Below, one piece after another: positions 31,722-39,355 of a DNA stretch of 47,360 nucleotides. The stretch is from Phycisphaerae bacterium (GTDB taxonomy: Bacteria > Planctomycetota > Phycisphaerae > JAAYCJ01). The notes beneath the pieces were generated by a model. The model was not told the origin of the DNA, ran no database searches, and saw nothing but the letters and a program-made list of their open reading frames with translations. The translations under genes were made by a program, and so were the position numbers. Where the stretch lies: contig JAAYCJ010000302.1 of assembly GCA_012729815.1 (NCBI GenBank), positions 1 to 47,360 of the forward strand. The letters are read 5' to 3'. Numbering within the stretch: the stretch's first letter is position 1; the number at the start of each line of letters is the position of its first letter.

Positions 31722-31977
31722 GGATAAGGCAGTGGATTTGGGACGCTTGGGAGGGAAGCCTCGATGAGGCGAGAGAGACACTGGTTTTGGGCGCTCTGGA
31801 TGATCTTTTGGAACAACCCCACACGTGGCTTTGGCCAGCCCTGGGGTGCCTGGGCTCCGTAGAAGCGCCTGGAAGGTCCGGGCCGCCCGGTACCTGGGGC
31901 CGCTAAGACCCCTAGCAGTAGTTGTCGCACCAGTGACGCTGAGGGAAAGACACGCACTGGTGCGACGACTGTTTATT
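31722..31977 (+). ncRNA. Candidate structured non-coding RNA (unassigned; 6S-like possibility)
   Basis: A stretch of about 250 nt between convergent genes has no plausible ORF but has its own promoter and a terminator-like end. Paired elements, seen by eye: GCCTC/GAGGC (31758-31770); GGCGCT/AGCGCC (31790-31795 with 31864-31869) enclosing ACCCCA/TGGGGT (31816-31821 with 31842-31847) and TGGC/GCCA inside it; GGTCCGGG/CCCGGTACC (31875-31894, one bulge); and a 15-bp terminal hairpin (31921-31969). CACTGGT at 31779-31785 can also pair with ACCAGTG in the left arm of the terminal hairpin, so two exclusive folds exist. It lies next to the 5-formyl-THF cyclo-ligase gene, the usual neighbour of 6S RNA in proteobacteria, but on the opposite strand. 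I saw no match to tmRNA, RNase P or SRP RNA cores. Confidence 0.45.
31921..31977 (+). terminator. Long terminal hairpin at the end of the candidate RNA
   Basis: GTTGTCGCACCAGTG (31921-31935) pairs over 15 positions (one G-U) with CACTGGTGCGACGAC (31955-31969). The 19-nt loop is purine-rich, and TGTTTATT follows. It is strong enough to act as a terminator or a stable RNA 3' end. Confidence 0.5.
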
Positions 31978-31987
31978 GGCCCGAACT

Positions 31988-32074
31988 GAAAAAGGGGACA
32001 TTCTACTTTTTCGCTTTTCCCGGGTTTTTGCCGCCGTCAGGGCCGTTGCGGAAAAGCAGAATGTCCCCTTTTCC
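31988..32074. repeat. Inverted repeat of the GGGGACATTCTACTTT type (possible REP/MITE-like element)
   Basis: The left arm, AAAAAGGGGACATTCTACTTTTT (31989-32011, shown here only by its ends and core GGGGACATTCT), is mirrored at 32050-32074 by its near-exact reverse complement with core AGAATGTCCCC. A spacer of about 38 nt lies between. The right arm ends 2 nt before the 5-formyl-THF cyclo-ligase stop codon. Such arms form a long hairpin in RNA and look like a short mobile or REP-type element. No transposase is in the window. Confidence 0.65.
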
Positions 32075-32075
32075 T

Positions 32076-32744
32076 CTAGAAGTTCACTTCCCAGAACTGG
32101 CGGCGTTCGTCGGGTTCGTCTTCGCCGGTGGGTTCGGAGGCGGGGCGGGTGGAGGATTTGCGGACGAAGCGGAGGAGTTTATGGGGGGTGACGATGGTGT
32201 CGACGGGTTGGTCGTGATCGGCGACCGGAACGCGGGGGACGAGTTGGAGGTCGAAGGCGGCGGCGATTTTGGCGGCTTGGAGGTCGGTGCGGCTCAGGAG
32301 TTGGTCGTAGAACCCTCCGCCGCGTCCGAGGCGTCGCCCGCGTCGGTCGAAGGCCAGACCGGGCACGAGCACCAGGGCCAGTTCGCCGAGGCTGAATCGC
32401 TGGTTGGATTTGGGTTCATTGATTCCGTGGTCGTCCTTGACGAAGTCGTCGGCTGACCGGAGGACGACCGGGTGCATCTGCCATCGGTCCCAGGCGACCT
32501 TTGGGGCGCAGACGGTTTTGCCGGCGGCCAGGGCGCGGCCGATCAGGTCGGCGGTCTGGTATTCGGTGGCGAAGGAGAGGTAGACCATCAGCGAGGCGGC
32601 CTGCTGGAACTCCGGCAGTTCGATGAGTTTTTCGGTGATGCGGGCGGACCACTGGGCGATCTGAGCGGCCGGCGTCTGCTTGAGGGCCTCGCGCATTCTC
32701 TTTCGCAGATCGGCCTTTTCGGTTTTAGGATCCGGACCCGTCAT
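32076..32744 (-). CDS. 5-formyltetrahydrofolate cyclo-ligase
   Basis: This enzyme uses ATP to turn 5-formyl-THF into 5,10-methenyl-THF and so recycles folate in the cytoplasm. At 222 aa it is slightly longer than the usual 190-200. Family segments are an N-terminal K-x-x-L-R-K-R-M helix, Y-L-S-F-A-T-E-Y-Q-T near the folate site, and the ATP-binding V-P-G-L-A-F-D-R-R-G-R-R-L-G-R-G-G-G-F-Y-D. The C-terminal 20 residues are polar and not conserved. Its first 20 nt overlap the end of rarA in another frame, so the two are probably co-transcribed. The stop lies beside the inverted repeat at 31988-32074. Confidence 0.92.
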   Translation of the reverse strand: MTGPDPKTEKADLRKRMREALKQTPAAQIAQWSARITEKLIELPEFQQAASLMVYLSFATEYQTADLIGRALAAGKTVCAPKVAWDRWQMHPVVLRSADDFVKDDHGINEPKSNQRFSLGELALVLVPGLAFDRRGRRLGRGGGFYDQLLSRTDLQAAKIAAAFDLQLVPRVPVADHDQPVDTIVTPHKLLRFVRKSSTRPASEPTGEDEPDERRQFWEVNF

Positions 32745-34086
32745 CGGCGTCTCCCTTGGCTTGGCCGCGGAGTTCGCGGACCTTTTCGAGGTATTCCTTG
32801 ACCCTCGCCTCGCGGCCCCGCTGCGTCGGTTCGTAGTAGATCTTATCCACTCCCAGGTAGTCCTGGATGGCCAGGCCCTCGGGTGCGTCGTGGTCGTACT
32901 GGTAGCCCTCGCCGTGGCCGAGGCGCTTGGCCCCGCGATAGTGGGTGTCGCGCAGGTGGCGCGGGACGGGGACGGTGCGGTTGTTCTTCACGTCGTCCAT
33001 GGCGGTCCAGATCGCCATGGCCGAGGCGTTGGACTTCGGTGCGCAGGCGACGTAGATGGCGGCCTGCGAGAGGGGAAGCTGGGCTTCGGGCAGGCCGATG
33101 AACTCGACGATCTGGACGGCGGCGTTGGCCACGACGAGGGCCATCGGATCGGCGTTGCCGACGTCCTCCGCCGCGCAGATGGCGATGCGGCGGGCGATGA
33201 AGCGGATGTCCTCGCCGCTTTCGAGCATCCGGGCCAGCCAGTAGACGGCGGCGTCGGGATCGGTGCCGCGCATGGACTTGATGAACGCGCTGGCGTGGTC
33301 GTAGTGCATGTCGCCTTCGCGGTCGTAGACGAGGGCCTTTTCCTGGATGGACTCGCGGGCGACGTCGAGGGTGACGACGAGCGGGCCGCCCTTCTCGGCT
33401 GATTTGATCTGCGAGAGGACGGCGACCTCCAGGCCGGTCAGGGCGCGGCGGGCGTCGCCGTCGGAGGCGCCGACGAGGTAGCGGAGGGCGTCGGGCGCCA
33501 CCCGCAGGTCGAGGTTGCCGAAGCCGCGCTCCTTGTCCGCGACGGCCCGTTCGAGCAGGCCCAACACGTGCCGGTCGGTGAGCGGCTCGAAGCGGAAGAT
33601 CTGGGAGCGCGAGACCAGCGGCGAGTTGACGGCGAAGAAGGGGTTTTCGGTGGTCGCGCCGATCAGGATCACGACGCCGCGCTCGACGTCGCGCAGGAGG
33701 ACGTCCTGCTGGGCGCGGTTAAAGCGGTGGATTTCGTCGATGAACAGGACGGTGCGTTTGCCGTCGTCGGCGAGTCGGCGTTCGGCCCGTTCGAGGATTT
33801 CGCGGACGTCCTTGACGCCGGCGCCGGTGGCGTTGAGCTGTTCGAATTCGGTTGAGGTGGTGGCGGCGATGGCCTGGGCGAGCGAGGTCTTGCCGGTGCC
33901 GGGCGGGCCGTAGAAGATGATGCTGGAGAGGCGGTCGGCTTCGAGCATCCGCCGCAGGAGCTTGCCCGGCCCGATGAAATGCTCCTGGCCGACGAACTCG
34001 TCGAGGGTCCGCGGGCGCATGCGGTGGGCCAGCGGGGCCGCTTCGGCCAGTTTCGCCTGTCGCTGGGCACTGAACAGGTCCGTCAC
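32725..34086 (-). CDS. rarA: Replication-associated recombination protein A (RarA/MgsA AAA+ ATPase)
   Basis: RarA acts at stalled replication forks and resembles clamp-loader ATPases. The 453-aa protein has R-P-x-x-L-D-E-F-V-G-Q-E-H, Walker A G-P-P-G-T-G-K-T-S, Walker B L-F-I-D-E-I-H-R-F, sensor A-T-T-E-N-P, and the C-terminal MgsA domain with S-M-R-G-T-D-P-D-A-A. The start is GTG at 34086; GGAG lies 8 nt upstream, and the conserved region begins about 20 codons in. A TAGAAT -10 candidate on the minus strand (34123-34128) precedes it with a weak -35. Its 3' end overlaps the cyclo-ligase start by 20 nt. Confidence 0.93.
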   Translation of the reverse strand: MTDLFSAQRQAKLAEAAPLAHRMRPRTLDEFVGQEHFIGPGKLLRRMLEADRLSSIIFYGPPGTGKTSLAQAIAATTSTEFEQLNATGAGVKDVREILERAERRLADDGKRTVLFIDEIHRFNRAQQDVLLRDVERGVVILIGATTENPFFAVNSPLVSRSQIFRFEPLTDRHVLGLLERAVADKERGFGNLDLRVAPDALRYLVGASDGDARRALTGLEVAVLSQIKSAEKGGPLVVTLDVARESIQEKALVYDREGDMHYDHASAFIKSMRGTDPDAAVYWLARMLESGEDIRFIARRIAICAAEDVGNADPMALVVANAAVQIVEFIGLPEAQLPLSQAAIYVACAPKSNASAMAIWTAMDDVKNNRTVPVPRHLRDTHYRGAKRLGHGEGYQYDHDAPEGLAIQDYLGVDKIYYEPTQRGREARVKEYLEKVRELRGQAKGDADDGSGS

Positions 34087-34174
34087 CGTACTGCTCCAAC
34101 CGGGTTTATCAGGTCATCCCCAATTCTATCCGCTGAGGCGGCGTTAGGGAACAGAGAGGAGAAGTCAGAAGCCT

Positions 34175-34209
34175 GAATAAAAAGGAAGAGTCCGCCGGGG
34201 GCGGCGGAC
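34175..34209 (-). terminator. Rho-independent terminator of the GH127-like gene
   Basis: GTCCGCCG/CGGCGGAC forms an 8-bp stem with a 4-nt loop, followed on the minus strand by TCTTCCTTTTTATT. It begins 10 nt after the stop codon at 34219. Confidence 0.75.
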
Positions 34210-34218
34210 CCACAGGTT

Positions 34219-35868
34219 TCAGACGCGGCGGTCGGTGTAGAAGGGCATGATCGTTCCCGGCGGGTCGATGGCGACGACGGTTTCGCCTCGCCAGGTGACG
34301 GTGTAGTCGCGGCCGTTGACGTGCACCGGCTCGTCGGTTTCGGGCAGATCGTATTGCAGGGTCAGTTGATCGCCGGCGGCGAGGCGGCCCAGGTCCAGGT
34401 ATGGACCGTCGGTGGCGACGGTTCGCGGCTTGCCGTCGATGGCGCAGCGGAGGGTTTCGATCCGCCACCACGAGCGCGGCAGGAGGCTCAGCGAGCAGTT
34501 GGTTTTGGCGGTGACGGTCAGTTGTCCCGCCGCCGGCTGGGCGTGATGGAGGGTCAGGGTCGGATCGTCGCGGTCCATCAGGATGTGCAGGCGGAGCTGG
34601 TCGCCGTCGCGGCGGCAGACGTTGGCCCAGATATCGTGCAGGGCCCGGACGCCCGCGGGCCCGCAGCAGTTCATCAGGCAGTAGTGCAGGTCGCAGTTGC
34701 CGATAAAGTCGTTCGGGCCGGCCCATCCGGCGAAACCGCCGCGGACCATGTCGGCCACGTTGTGGAAGCACGAAAGCTCGGTGTCCTCCCGCTCGACGGT
34801 GTTGCGGACCAGCCGGGTGTCCAGAAGCTGATTGGCCATGAGCTGATTGCGGGCGATCCGCTCGGCCTTCTCGTAGTACTCCAGGTGCCCCGCCTCGGCG
34901 AGGGCCAACGCGGAGTTGATCTGGTCCATGACCGCGCAGGTTTCGCAGCCCTCGTTGTCGTCGCCGTAGCGGCCGAGGAATTCGGGACTCCAGCCGAACG
35001 AGCTACAATGGTTGGCGGCAAACCAGTCGTAGGCCCGTTTGGCGAACGCGACGAGGTCGCTGCGGTTTTCGGCGACGCCCAGCGTGGCGATGCCCGCGAT
35101 GGTGGCGAACCGCGAATGGGTGTGGCCGTCGAGGAGGCCCGATTCCCACTCCTGGCCCTCCTTGCCCGGGCAGTGCCACTCGCCGTCCGGGCGGAAGTAG
35201 GTGCTGTGGTCGACGATGTAGTTGGTCAGGCGGACGGCCATTTCGCGGGCCCGCTCGAGGCCGAGGCGCTTGGCGCATTCGATCAGCGGGTGGATCTGGG
35301 TGCCGCTGAAGTAGAACTGGTGCGGCATGGGCGGAGCGTCCTGGTCGACGACCAGTCCCGGCGTGAAGGTCGGACGGTCGTAGTAGCCGTAGCCGTCGCG
35401 TTTGACCATGACGCGGTAGAGGCCGTCGACCAGTTCCTGGAGTCGTCGCAGGACGGCGGGGTCGCGGGTATCCTCGTACCAGGTCAGCAGCGCCCACAAC
35501 ACGCGGGCCTGGTCGAACCCCTCAGCCACGTGGGCGTCATAGGGTTGGCGCAGGATGGTCGAGTAGTAGGGTTTGTCGGGTTTGGGCCGATAGCTGAGGC
35601 CGTCGCCCTCGTTGAAGTAGGAGATCAGGAGTTTGCGGACGGCGTTTTCGACCTCGCCTGGTTGGGCGAGGTTCAGCATCCGTCGGGCGAGGACAAAGGA
35701 CTCGACGTAGCGTCCGGTCAGGTCGCCGAAGTCGGGCCAGTCGTGTCGGTTCTCGGCTGGGTCGCGTTTGAACATGGTGGAAAAGAAGGGCAGACAGCCG
35801 CGTCGCCGGTCCACGTTGTTGTTGAGGTAGTTCAGGCCGTGTTCGGCTCGCTGGCAGAGGGTGTCCAT
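34219..35868 (-). CDS. GH127/DUF1680-like glycoside hydrolase (beta-L-arabinofuranosidase family)
   Basis: A 549-aa protein with an (alpha/alpha)-barrel type sequence and a beta-rich C-terminus. The metal/catalytic cysteine pattern of beta-L-arabinofuranosidases is visible: E309-T-C311 and the C401-C402 pair in M-N-C-C-G-P-A-G, equivalent to the Glu, Cys and Cys-Cys zinc site in which one Cys is the nucleophile. An upstream Glu (W-S-P-E-F, about residue 296) may be the acid/base. No signal peptide is seen, so it likely acts in the cytoplasm on imported oligosaccharides; exact sugar specificity is unknown. GGAGA lies upstream of the ATG, a promoter sits at 35940-35967 and a terminator follows, so it is monocistronic. 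Confidence 0.8.
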   Translation of the reverse strand: MDTLCQRAEHGLNYLNNNVDRRRGCLPFFSTMFKRDPAENRHDWPDFGDLTGRYVESFVLARRMLNLAQPGEVENAVRKLLISYFNEGDGLSYRPKPDKPYYSTILRQPYDAHVAEGFDQARVLWALLTWYEDTRDPAVLRRLQELVDGLYRVMVKRDGYGYYDRPTFTPGLVVDQDAPPMPHQFYFSGTQIHPLIECAKRLGLERAREMAVRLTNYIVDHSTYFRPDGEWHCPGKEGQEWESGLLDGHTHSRFATIAGIATLGVAENRSDLVAFAKRAYDWFAANHCSSFGWSPEFLGRYGDDNEGCETCAVMDQINSALALAEAGHLEYYEKAERIARNQLMANQLLDTRLVRNTVEREDTELSCFHNVADMVRGGFAGWAGPNDFIGNCDLHYCLMNCCGPAGVRALHDIWANVCRRDGDQLRLHILMDRDDPTLTLHHAQPAAGQLTVTAKTNCSLSLLPRSWWRIETLRCAIDGKPRTVATDGPYLDLGRLAAGDQLTLQYDLPETDEPVHVNGRDYTVTWRGETVVAIDPPGTIMPFYTDRRV

Positions 35869-35939
35869 GCCGCAATGTCTCCGATAGGCGTCGGTTCGCG
35901 AAACTCACCGCCGGTAATTCACCGTCCGGTTACCGTGGG

Positions 35940-35967
35940 ATTGTACGTGTGGCGCGGGTAAAAGCAA
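35940..35967 (-). promoter_or_regulatory. Promoter of the GH127-like gene
   Basis: On the minus strand TTGCTT (35967-35962) and TACAAT (35945-35940) are spaced by 16 nt. The -35 coincides with the T-rich tail of the preceding terminator. Confidence 0.5.
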
Positions 35968-35998
35968 GCGAAGCCGCCGTACCATGCCGGCGGCTTCG
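35962..35998 (-). terminator. Terminator after the DUF2203 gene
   Basis: A 10-bp stem CGAAGCCGCC/GGCGGCTTCG with a 10-nt loop, followed on the minus strand by CTTGCTTTTA, 28 nt after the stop codon at 36026. Confidence 0.6.
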
Positions 35999-36025
35999 GG
36001 TCCGTTGTTTCCTCACGTCAGGCGA

Positions 36026-36466
36026 TTACTTGATGTCTTCCGGCAGACGGCGACGGGCGGCGAAGCTCTCGTAGGCTTCGTGGTAGTACTCGACCGTCTC
36101 TTCGCCCATCCGCCAGCAGAGGTAGACTTCGCGGTCCTGATAGATGGCGGGCCAGTCGACGGCGCCGGTCTGCCAGTCGCGGAGGCGACAGCCGACCTCG
36201 GTCAGTTCCTGGTTGAAGCACTGGAGCTGCTTGAGCAGGGCTTCGTACTGGCGTTTGATCTGCTTGCGCGGGCCGCGTTCGGTTTCGCGGTCGAGGACGG
36301 AATAGCGTTCTTCGAGGACTTTGGCCCGGCAGTAGAGGGCGAGGATGTCCTTGACCACCATCGAGACCAGGACCAGGGACCGGTTGGCCTCGTTGACGGA
36401 AAAGTACTTTGGCTTGCGTTTTCCTTCGCGCAGGCTTGAGAGCACCACGCTGTCGAACTCGCCCAT
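36026..36466 (-). CDS. DUF2203 family protein
   Basis: A 146-aa soluble protein. The family is recognised from the opening K-Y-F-S-V-N-E-A-N, the long helical middle, and the C-terminal block G-C-R-L-R-D-W, V-D-W-P-A, D-R-E-V-Y-L-C-W-R-M-G-E and V-E-Y-Y-H-E. Function is unknown for the whole family. The helical region (about residues 25-85) has the heptad-like pattern of a coiled coil. The gene is monocistronic, with a promoter at 36518-36546 and a hairpin terminator. There is no functional link to its neighbours that I can see. Confidence 0.8.
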   Translation of the reverse strand: MGEFDSVVLSSLREGKRKPKYFSVNEANRSLVLVSMVVKDILALYCRAKVLEERYSVLDRETERGPRKQIKRQYEALLKQLQCFNQELTEVGCRLRDWQTGAVDWPAIYQDREVYLCWRMGEETVEYYHEAYESFAARRRLPEDIK

Positions 36467-36517
36467 TTTCGTCCCTTTCCCAGAAGATCGGCCTCTTGGG
36501 CTTGTCTTTCTATTTTT

Positions 36518-36546
36518 AGCTTAGCGTCAAGTACCTCTTAAGTCAA
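36518..36546 (-). promoter_or_regulatory. Promoter of the DUF2203 gene
   Basis: On the minus strand TTGACT (36546-36541) and TAAGCT (36523-36518) are separated by 17 nt in an AT-rich stretch. Confidence 0.55.
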
Positions 36547-36602
36547 CCCAGCCCGATTCAAGCCTCCTGGCGAGGGTTCGGGCCCGATGGTAAGTCACTC
36601 CA

Positions 36603-37670
36603 TTATATGGGCTTTTGCGCGGCTGGTTGCCGGGACTTGATTCTTTTCATGAGGAACTGCCGTCGGTGGTGATCGGCCCAGACGGCGGCGATGATAATCA
36701 GTCCGATAATGATCCGTTGAATGAAGGGGGAGACGCCGGCGACGACGCAACCGTTGCGTAGGAATTTGATGATAAAGGCCCCTACCACCGAGCCAAGGAT
36801 GGAGCCCTTACCGCCCATGAGGCTGCCCCCGCCGACGACGACGGCGGCGATGACCTCCAGTTCCATGCCGACCCCTTCGGACGGCTGTCCGGTATTTAAG
36901 CGCGAGGCGTACATGATTCCGGCCAGTCCGGTCAGCAATCCGGAAATAACATATACCAATGTCTTGACCCGACCGACGTTGACCCCGCAGAGACGGGCCG
37001 TCTGCTCGTTGGAACCGACGGCGTAGACGTGGGTTCCGAACACGGTATAGCGCAGGACGAAGGCGGCACCCAGGGCCACCGGCAGCAGGATGAACAGGGA
37101 GTATGGGATGTAGATGGCACTGGCGCCCAAGGGGATTTCGAGGACGGCGTTGCCGATCCGCGAGAACGCGCGCGGCAGATTGGTGACCGGCATGCCGTTG
37201 GCGGATTCGAGGGCCAGGCCGCGGACGATCTCCATCATGCCGAGGGTGACGATGAAGGGGGGCAGGTGGCCGCGGGTGATGATCAGGCCGTTGACCAGGC
37301 CGCAGACCGCCCCGGTGGCCAGTCCGGCGGTCAGGCCCAGGACCAGGCCGTAGCCCTCGGCCAGGACCATCGCGGCGTAGACGCCGGCCAGAGCCACCAC
37401 GGAGCCGACGGAGAGGTCGATGCCGCCGCTGATGATGATGAAGGTCATTCCCACCGCGGCGACGGCGAGGACGGCGGTCTGACCGGCGACGTTGCCGAGG
37501 TTCAGGGCGGTCAGGAAGCGTTGCGGTTCGGCGATGCCGAAGACGGCGACGACCAGGAGCAGGACGAAGAGGGGTCCGGCCCGGTCGGAGGTCTCGAAGG
37601 CCAGCTCTTTGAGGCGTGCCGGCCAGTTGGTTGTCGGGGTTGGAAGCGGGGTATCAGCGGCTGTTCTCAT
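36603..37670 (-). CDS. Sugar ABC transporter permease (RbsC-like)
   Basis: A 355-aa integral membrane protein of the ribose/galactose-type importer permeases. It has about nine to ten hydrophobic segments and the family blocks G-M-T-F-I-I-I-S-G-G-I-D-L-S-V-G-S, the E-x-x-x-x-x-x-x-G loop in V-G-S-N-E-Q-T-A-R-L-C-G-V-N (the ATPase contact), and V-V-V-G-G-G-S-L-M-G-G-K-G-S. It starts 10 nt after the stop of the ATPase gene and is the last gene of the GntR-led operon. The periplasmic sugar-binding protein that this type of importer needs is not adjacent in this window. Confidence 0.9.
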   Translation of the reverse strand: MRTAADTPLPTPTTNWPARLKELAFETSDRAGPLFVLLLVVAVFGIAEPQRFLTALNLGNVAGQTAVLAVAAVGMTFIIISGGIDLSVGSVVALAGVYAAMVLAEGYGLVLGLTAGLATGAVCGLVNGLIITRGHLPPFIVTLGMMEIVRGLALESANGMPVTNLPRAFSRIGNAVLEIPLGASAIYIPYSLFILLPVALGAAFVLRYTVFGTHVYAVGSNEQTARLCGVNVGRVKTLVYVISGLLTGLAGIMYASRLNTGQPSEGVGMELEVIAAVVVGGGSLMGGKGSILGSVVGAFIIKFLRNGCVVAGVSPFIQRIIIGLIIIAAVWADHHRRQFLMKRIKSRQPAAQKPI

Positions 37671-37680
37671 GGTTCACCAC

Positions 37681-39246
37681 TTAGGCAAGAGGGTCTGACG
37701 GTGATGGCGCAGGCGCGGCTGGTCGGTCCGGTTCTGTTAACGGTTGACAATCGGCGGCGTCGGCCAGGCCGGTGGCCAGGGCCATGACGCGGTCGGGGTC
37801 GATCCGATCGATGGGGAACTTTCGGCTGAGGCGTCCGCGGGCCATGACGTAGAGCGAGTCGCAGAGGCCCATCAGTTCGGGCAGATAGCTGGAGACGATG
37901 ACGATGCCCTTGCCCTCGCGGGCGAGGGATTCGATGAGGCGGTAGATGTCGGCTTTGGCGCCGATGTCGATGCCGCGGGTCGGTTCGTCGAGCAGGAGGA
38001 CGCGGCAGTCGGCGCCGAGCAGGCGGGCCAGGGCGACTTTCTGCTGATTGCCGCCGGAGAGCTGGTCGATCCGCTGATCGGGCGAGTGGGCTTTGACGTT
38101 GACCGCGGCGATGAGGGTGCGGGCCAGTTCGCGGCGTCGTCGCAGCGAGAGGACGCCCAGTCGGCTGACCTTTCGCGGGACGGCGAGGGCCAGGTTGTCG
38201 GCGATCGAGAGGCTTTGGGCGAGTCCCTCAGCCGCCCGGTCCTCGCTGAGCAGGCCGAGGCGGTGCCGGATCATGCGGTGCGGCGAGGGTGGCAGGACGG
38301 CGGCGCCGCAGACGGCGAGTTCATCCATCTTCGCGTCGTCTAGGCCGAAAACGGCCCGAAGGGTTTCGGTGCGTCCGGCCCCGACCAAGCCGGCGATCCC
38401 GACGATCTCGCCGGCCCGGACCTCGATCCGCGGGACGGTCAGGCCCTTTTGACCGCGAAGATTGCCGATGGTCAGGACCGGCTCGCCGATGTCGTGGCGG
38501 CGCGGCGGGTAGAGCTGGTCGATATCGCGGCCGACCATCATGCGGATGATCTGCTCAGCCGTCACCTCGGCCATGCGTCCGTGGCCGACCCGGCGGCCGT
38601 CGCGGAGGACGGTGTAGGCGTCGCCGATGCGGCCGAACTCCTCGAGGTGGTGCGAGATGTAGATGACGCCGACGCCGTCGTCGCGCAGGCTGCGGATGAC
38701 GGCGAAGAGCTGCTCGGCCTCGTGTTCGGAGAGGGCGGCGGTCGGTTCGTCCATGACGATCAGGCGGGCGTCGAGGCTCAGGGCGCGGGCGATCTCGACG
38801 AGCTGGCGCGACGCGACGCCCAGATCGGACACCAGCGCATCCGGATCGATCACCGCTCCCAGGCGGGCGAAGATGTGGCGGCAGATTTGCCGCTGGCGGT
38901 CGGCCCGGACGATGCCGAACCGGGCGATCTGATGGCCGAGGAACACGTTGGCGTGGACGGGCAGGTGCGGGGCGAGGTTGAATTCCTGGTAGATCATCGC
39001 CACGCCCGCCCGCAGCGCCTCCTGCGGGCCAGCGGGCGCGAAGGGTTGGCCGCGGAAGGTCACGTGTCCGGCATCCGGCGCCACCACGCCGGTCAGCACC
39101 TTGACCAGCGTGCTCTTGCCCGCCCCGTTCTCGCCGGCCAGAACGTGGACCTGACCCGGCGCGACGAGCAGATCGACGCCGGCCAGGGCCGTGGTCGGGC
39201 CGAAGGACTTGTGGATGCCGTGCATTTCGAGCAGAGCGGCCGTCAT
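37681..39246 (-). CDS. Sugar ABC transporter ATP-binding protein (RbsA-like, two ATPase domains)
   Basis: A 521-aa duplicated ATPase of the ribose/xylose/galactoside importer class. Domain 1 has Walker A G-E-N-G-A-G-K-S-T, a degenerate signature followed by I-V-M-D-E-P-T-A-A-L-S. Domain 2 has the expected altered Walker A (G-L-V-G-A-G-R-T-E), a proper L-S-G-G-N-Q-Q-K signature and L-L-L-D-E-P-T-R-G-I-D. It energises uptake with the RbsC-like permease encoded next. It is preceded by a gap of about 110 nt after the SDR gene, where no clear terminator or promoter was seen. Confidence 0.93.
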   Translation of the reverse strand: MTAALLEMHGIHKSFGPTTALAGVDLLVAPGQVHVLAGENGAGKSTLVKVLTGVVAPDAGHVTFRGQPFAPAGPQEALRAGVAMIYQEFNLAPHLPVHANVFLGHQIARFGIVRADRQRQICRHIFARLGAVIDPDALVSDLGVASRQLVEIARALSLDARLIVMDEPTAALSEHEAEQLFAVIRSLRDDGVGVIYISHHLEEFGRIGDAYTVLRDGRRVGHGRMAEVTAEQIIRMMVGRDIDQLYPPRRHDIGEPVLTIGNLRGQKGLTVPRIEVRAGEIVGIAGLVGAGRTETLRAVFGLDDAKMDELAVCGAAVLPPSPHRMIRHRLGLLSEDRAAEGLAQSLSIADNLALAVPRKVSRLGVLSLRRRRELARTLIAAVNVKAHSPDQRIDQLSGGNQQKVALARLLGADCRVLLLDEPTRGIDIGAKADIYRLIESLAREGKGIVIVSSYLPELMGLCDSLYVMARGRLSRKFPIDRIDPDRVMALATGLADAADCQPLTEPDRPAAPAPSPSDPLA

Positions 39247-39355
39247 GATCGCTGCTTCCGATTCCGCATCGGAAGCGATTGTAGAGGATCGGGGCGGTTT
39301 TTGGAAGGCCCCCGTCCAGCGGGAGAACGGCTGAAAAGGAAGACGCTGCGCCCTC

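Noticed and set aside
31718-31957. Minus-strand 79-codon frame across the candidate RNA
   Set aside because: It has no Shine-Dalgarno, no recognisable motif, and the region is dominated by paired RNA elements.
31722-31977. Assignment of the structured RNA as 6S, tmRNA, RNase P or SRP RNA
   Set aside because: No conserved core of tmRNA, RNase P or SRP RNA was seen, and the 5' and 3' ends do not pair into the long rod of 6S RNA. The only 6S hint is the neighbouring cyclo-ligase gene, on the other strand.
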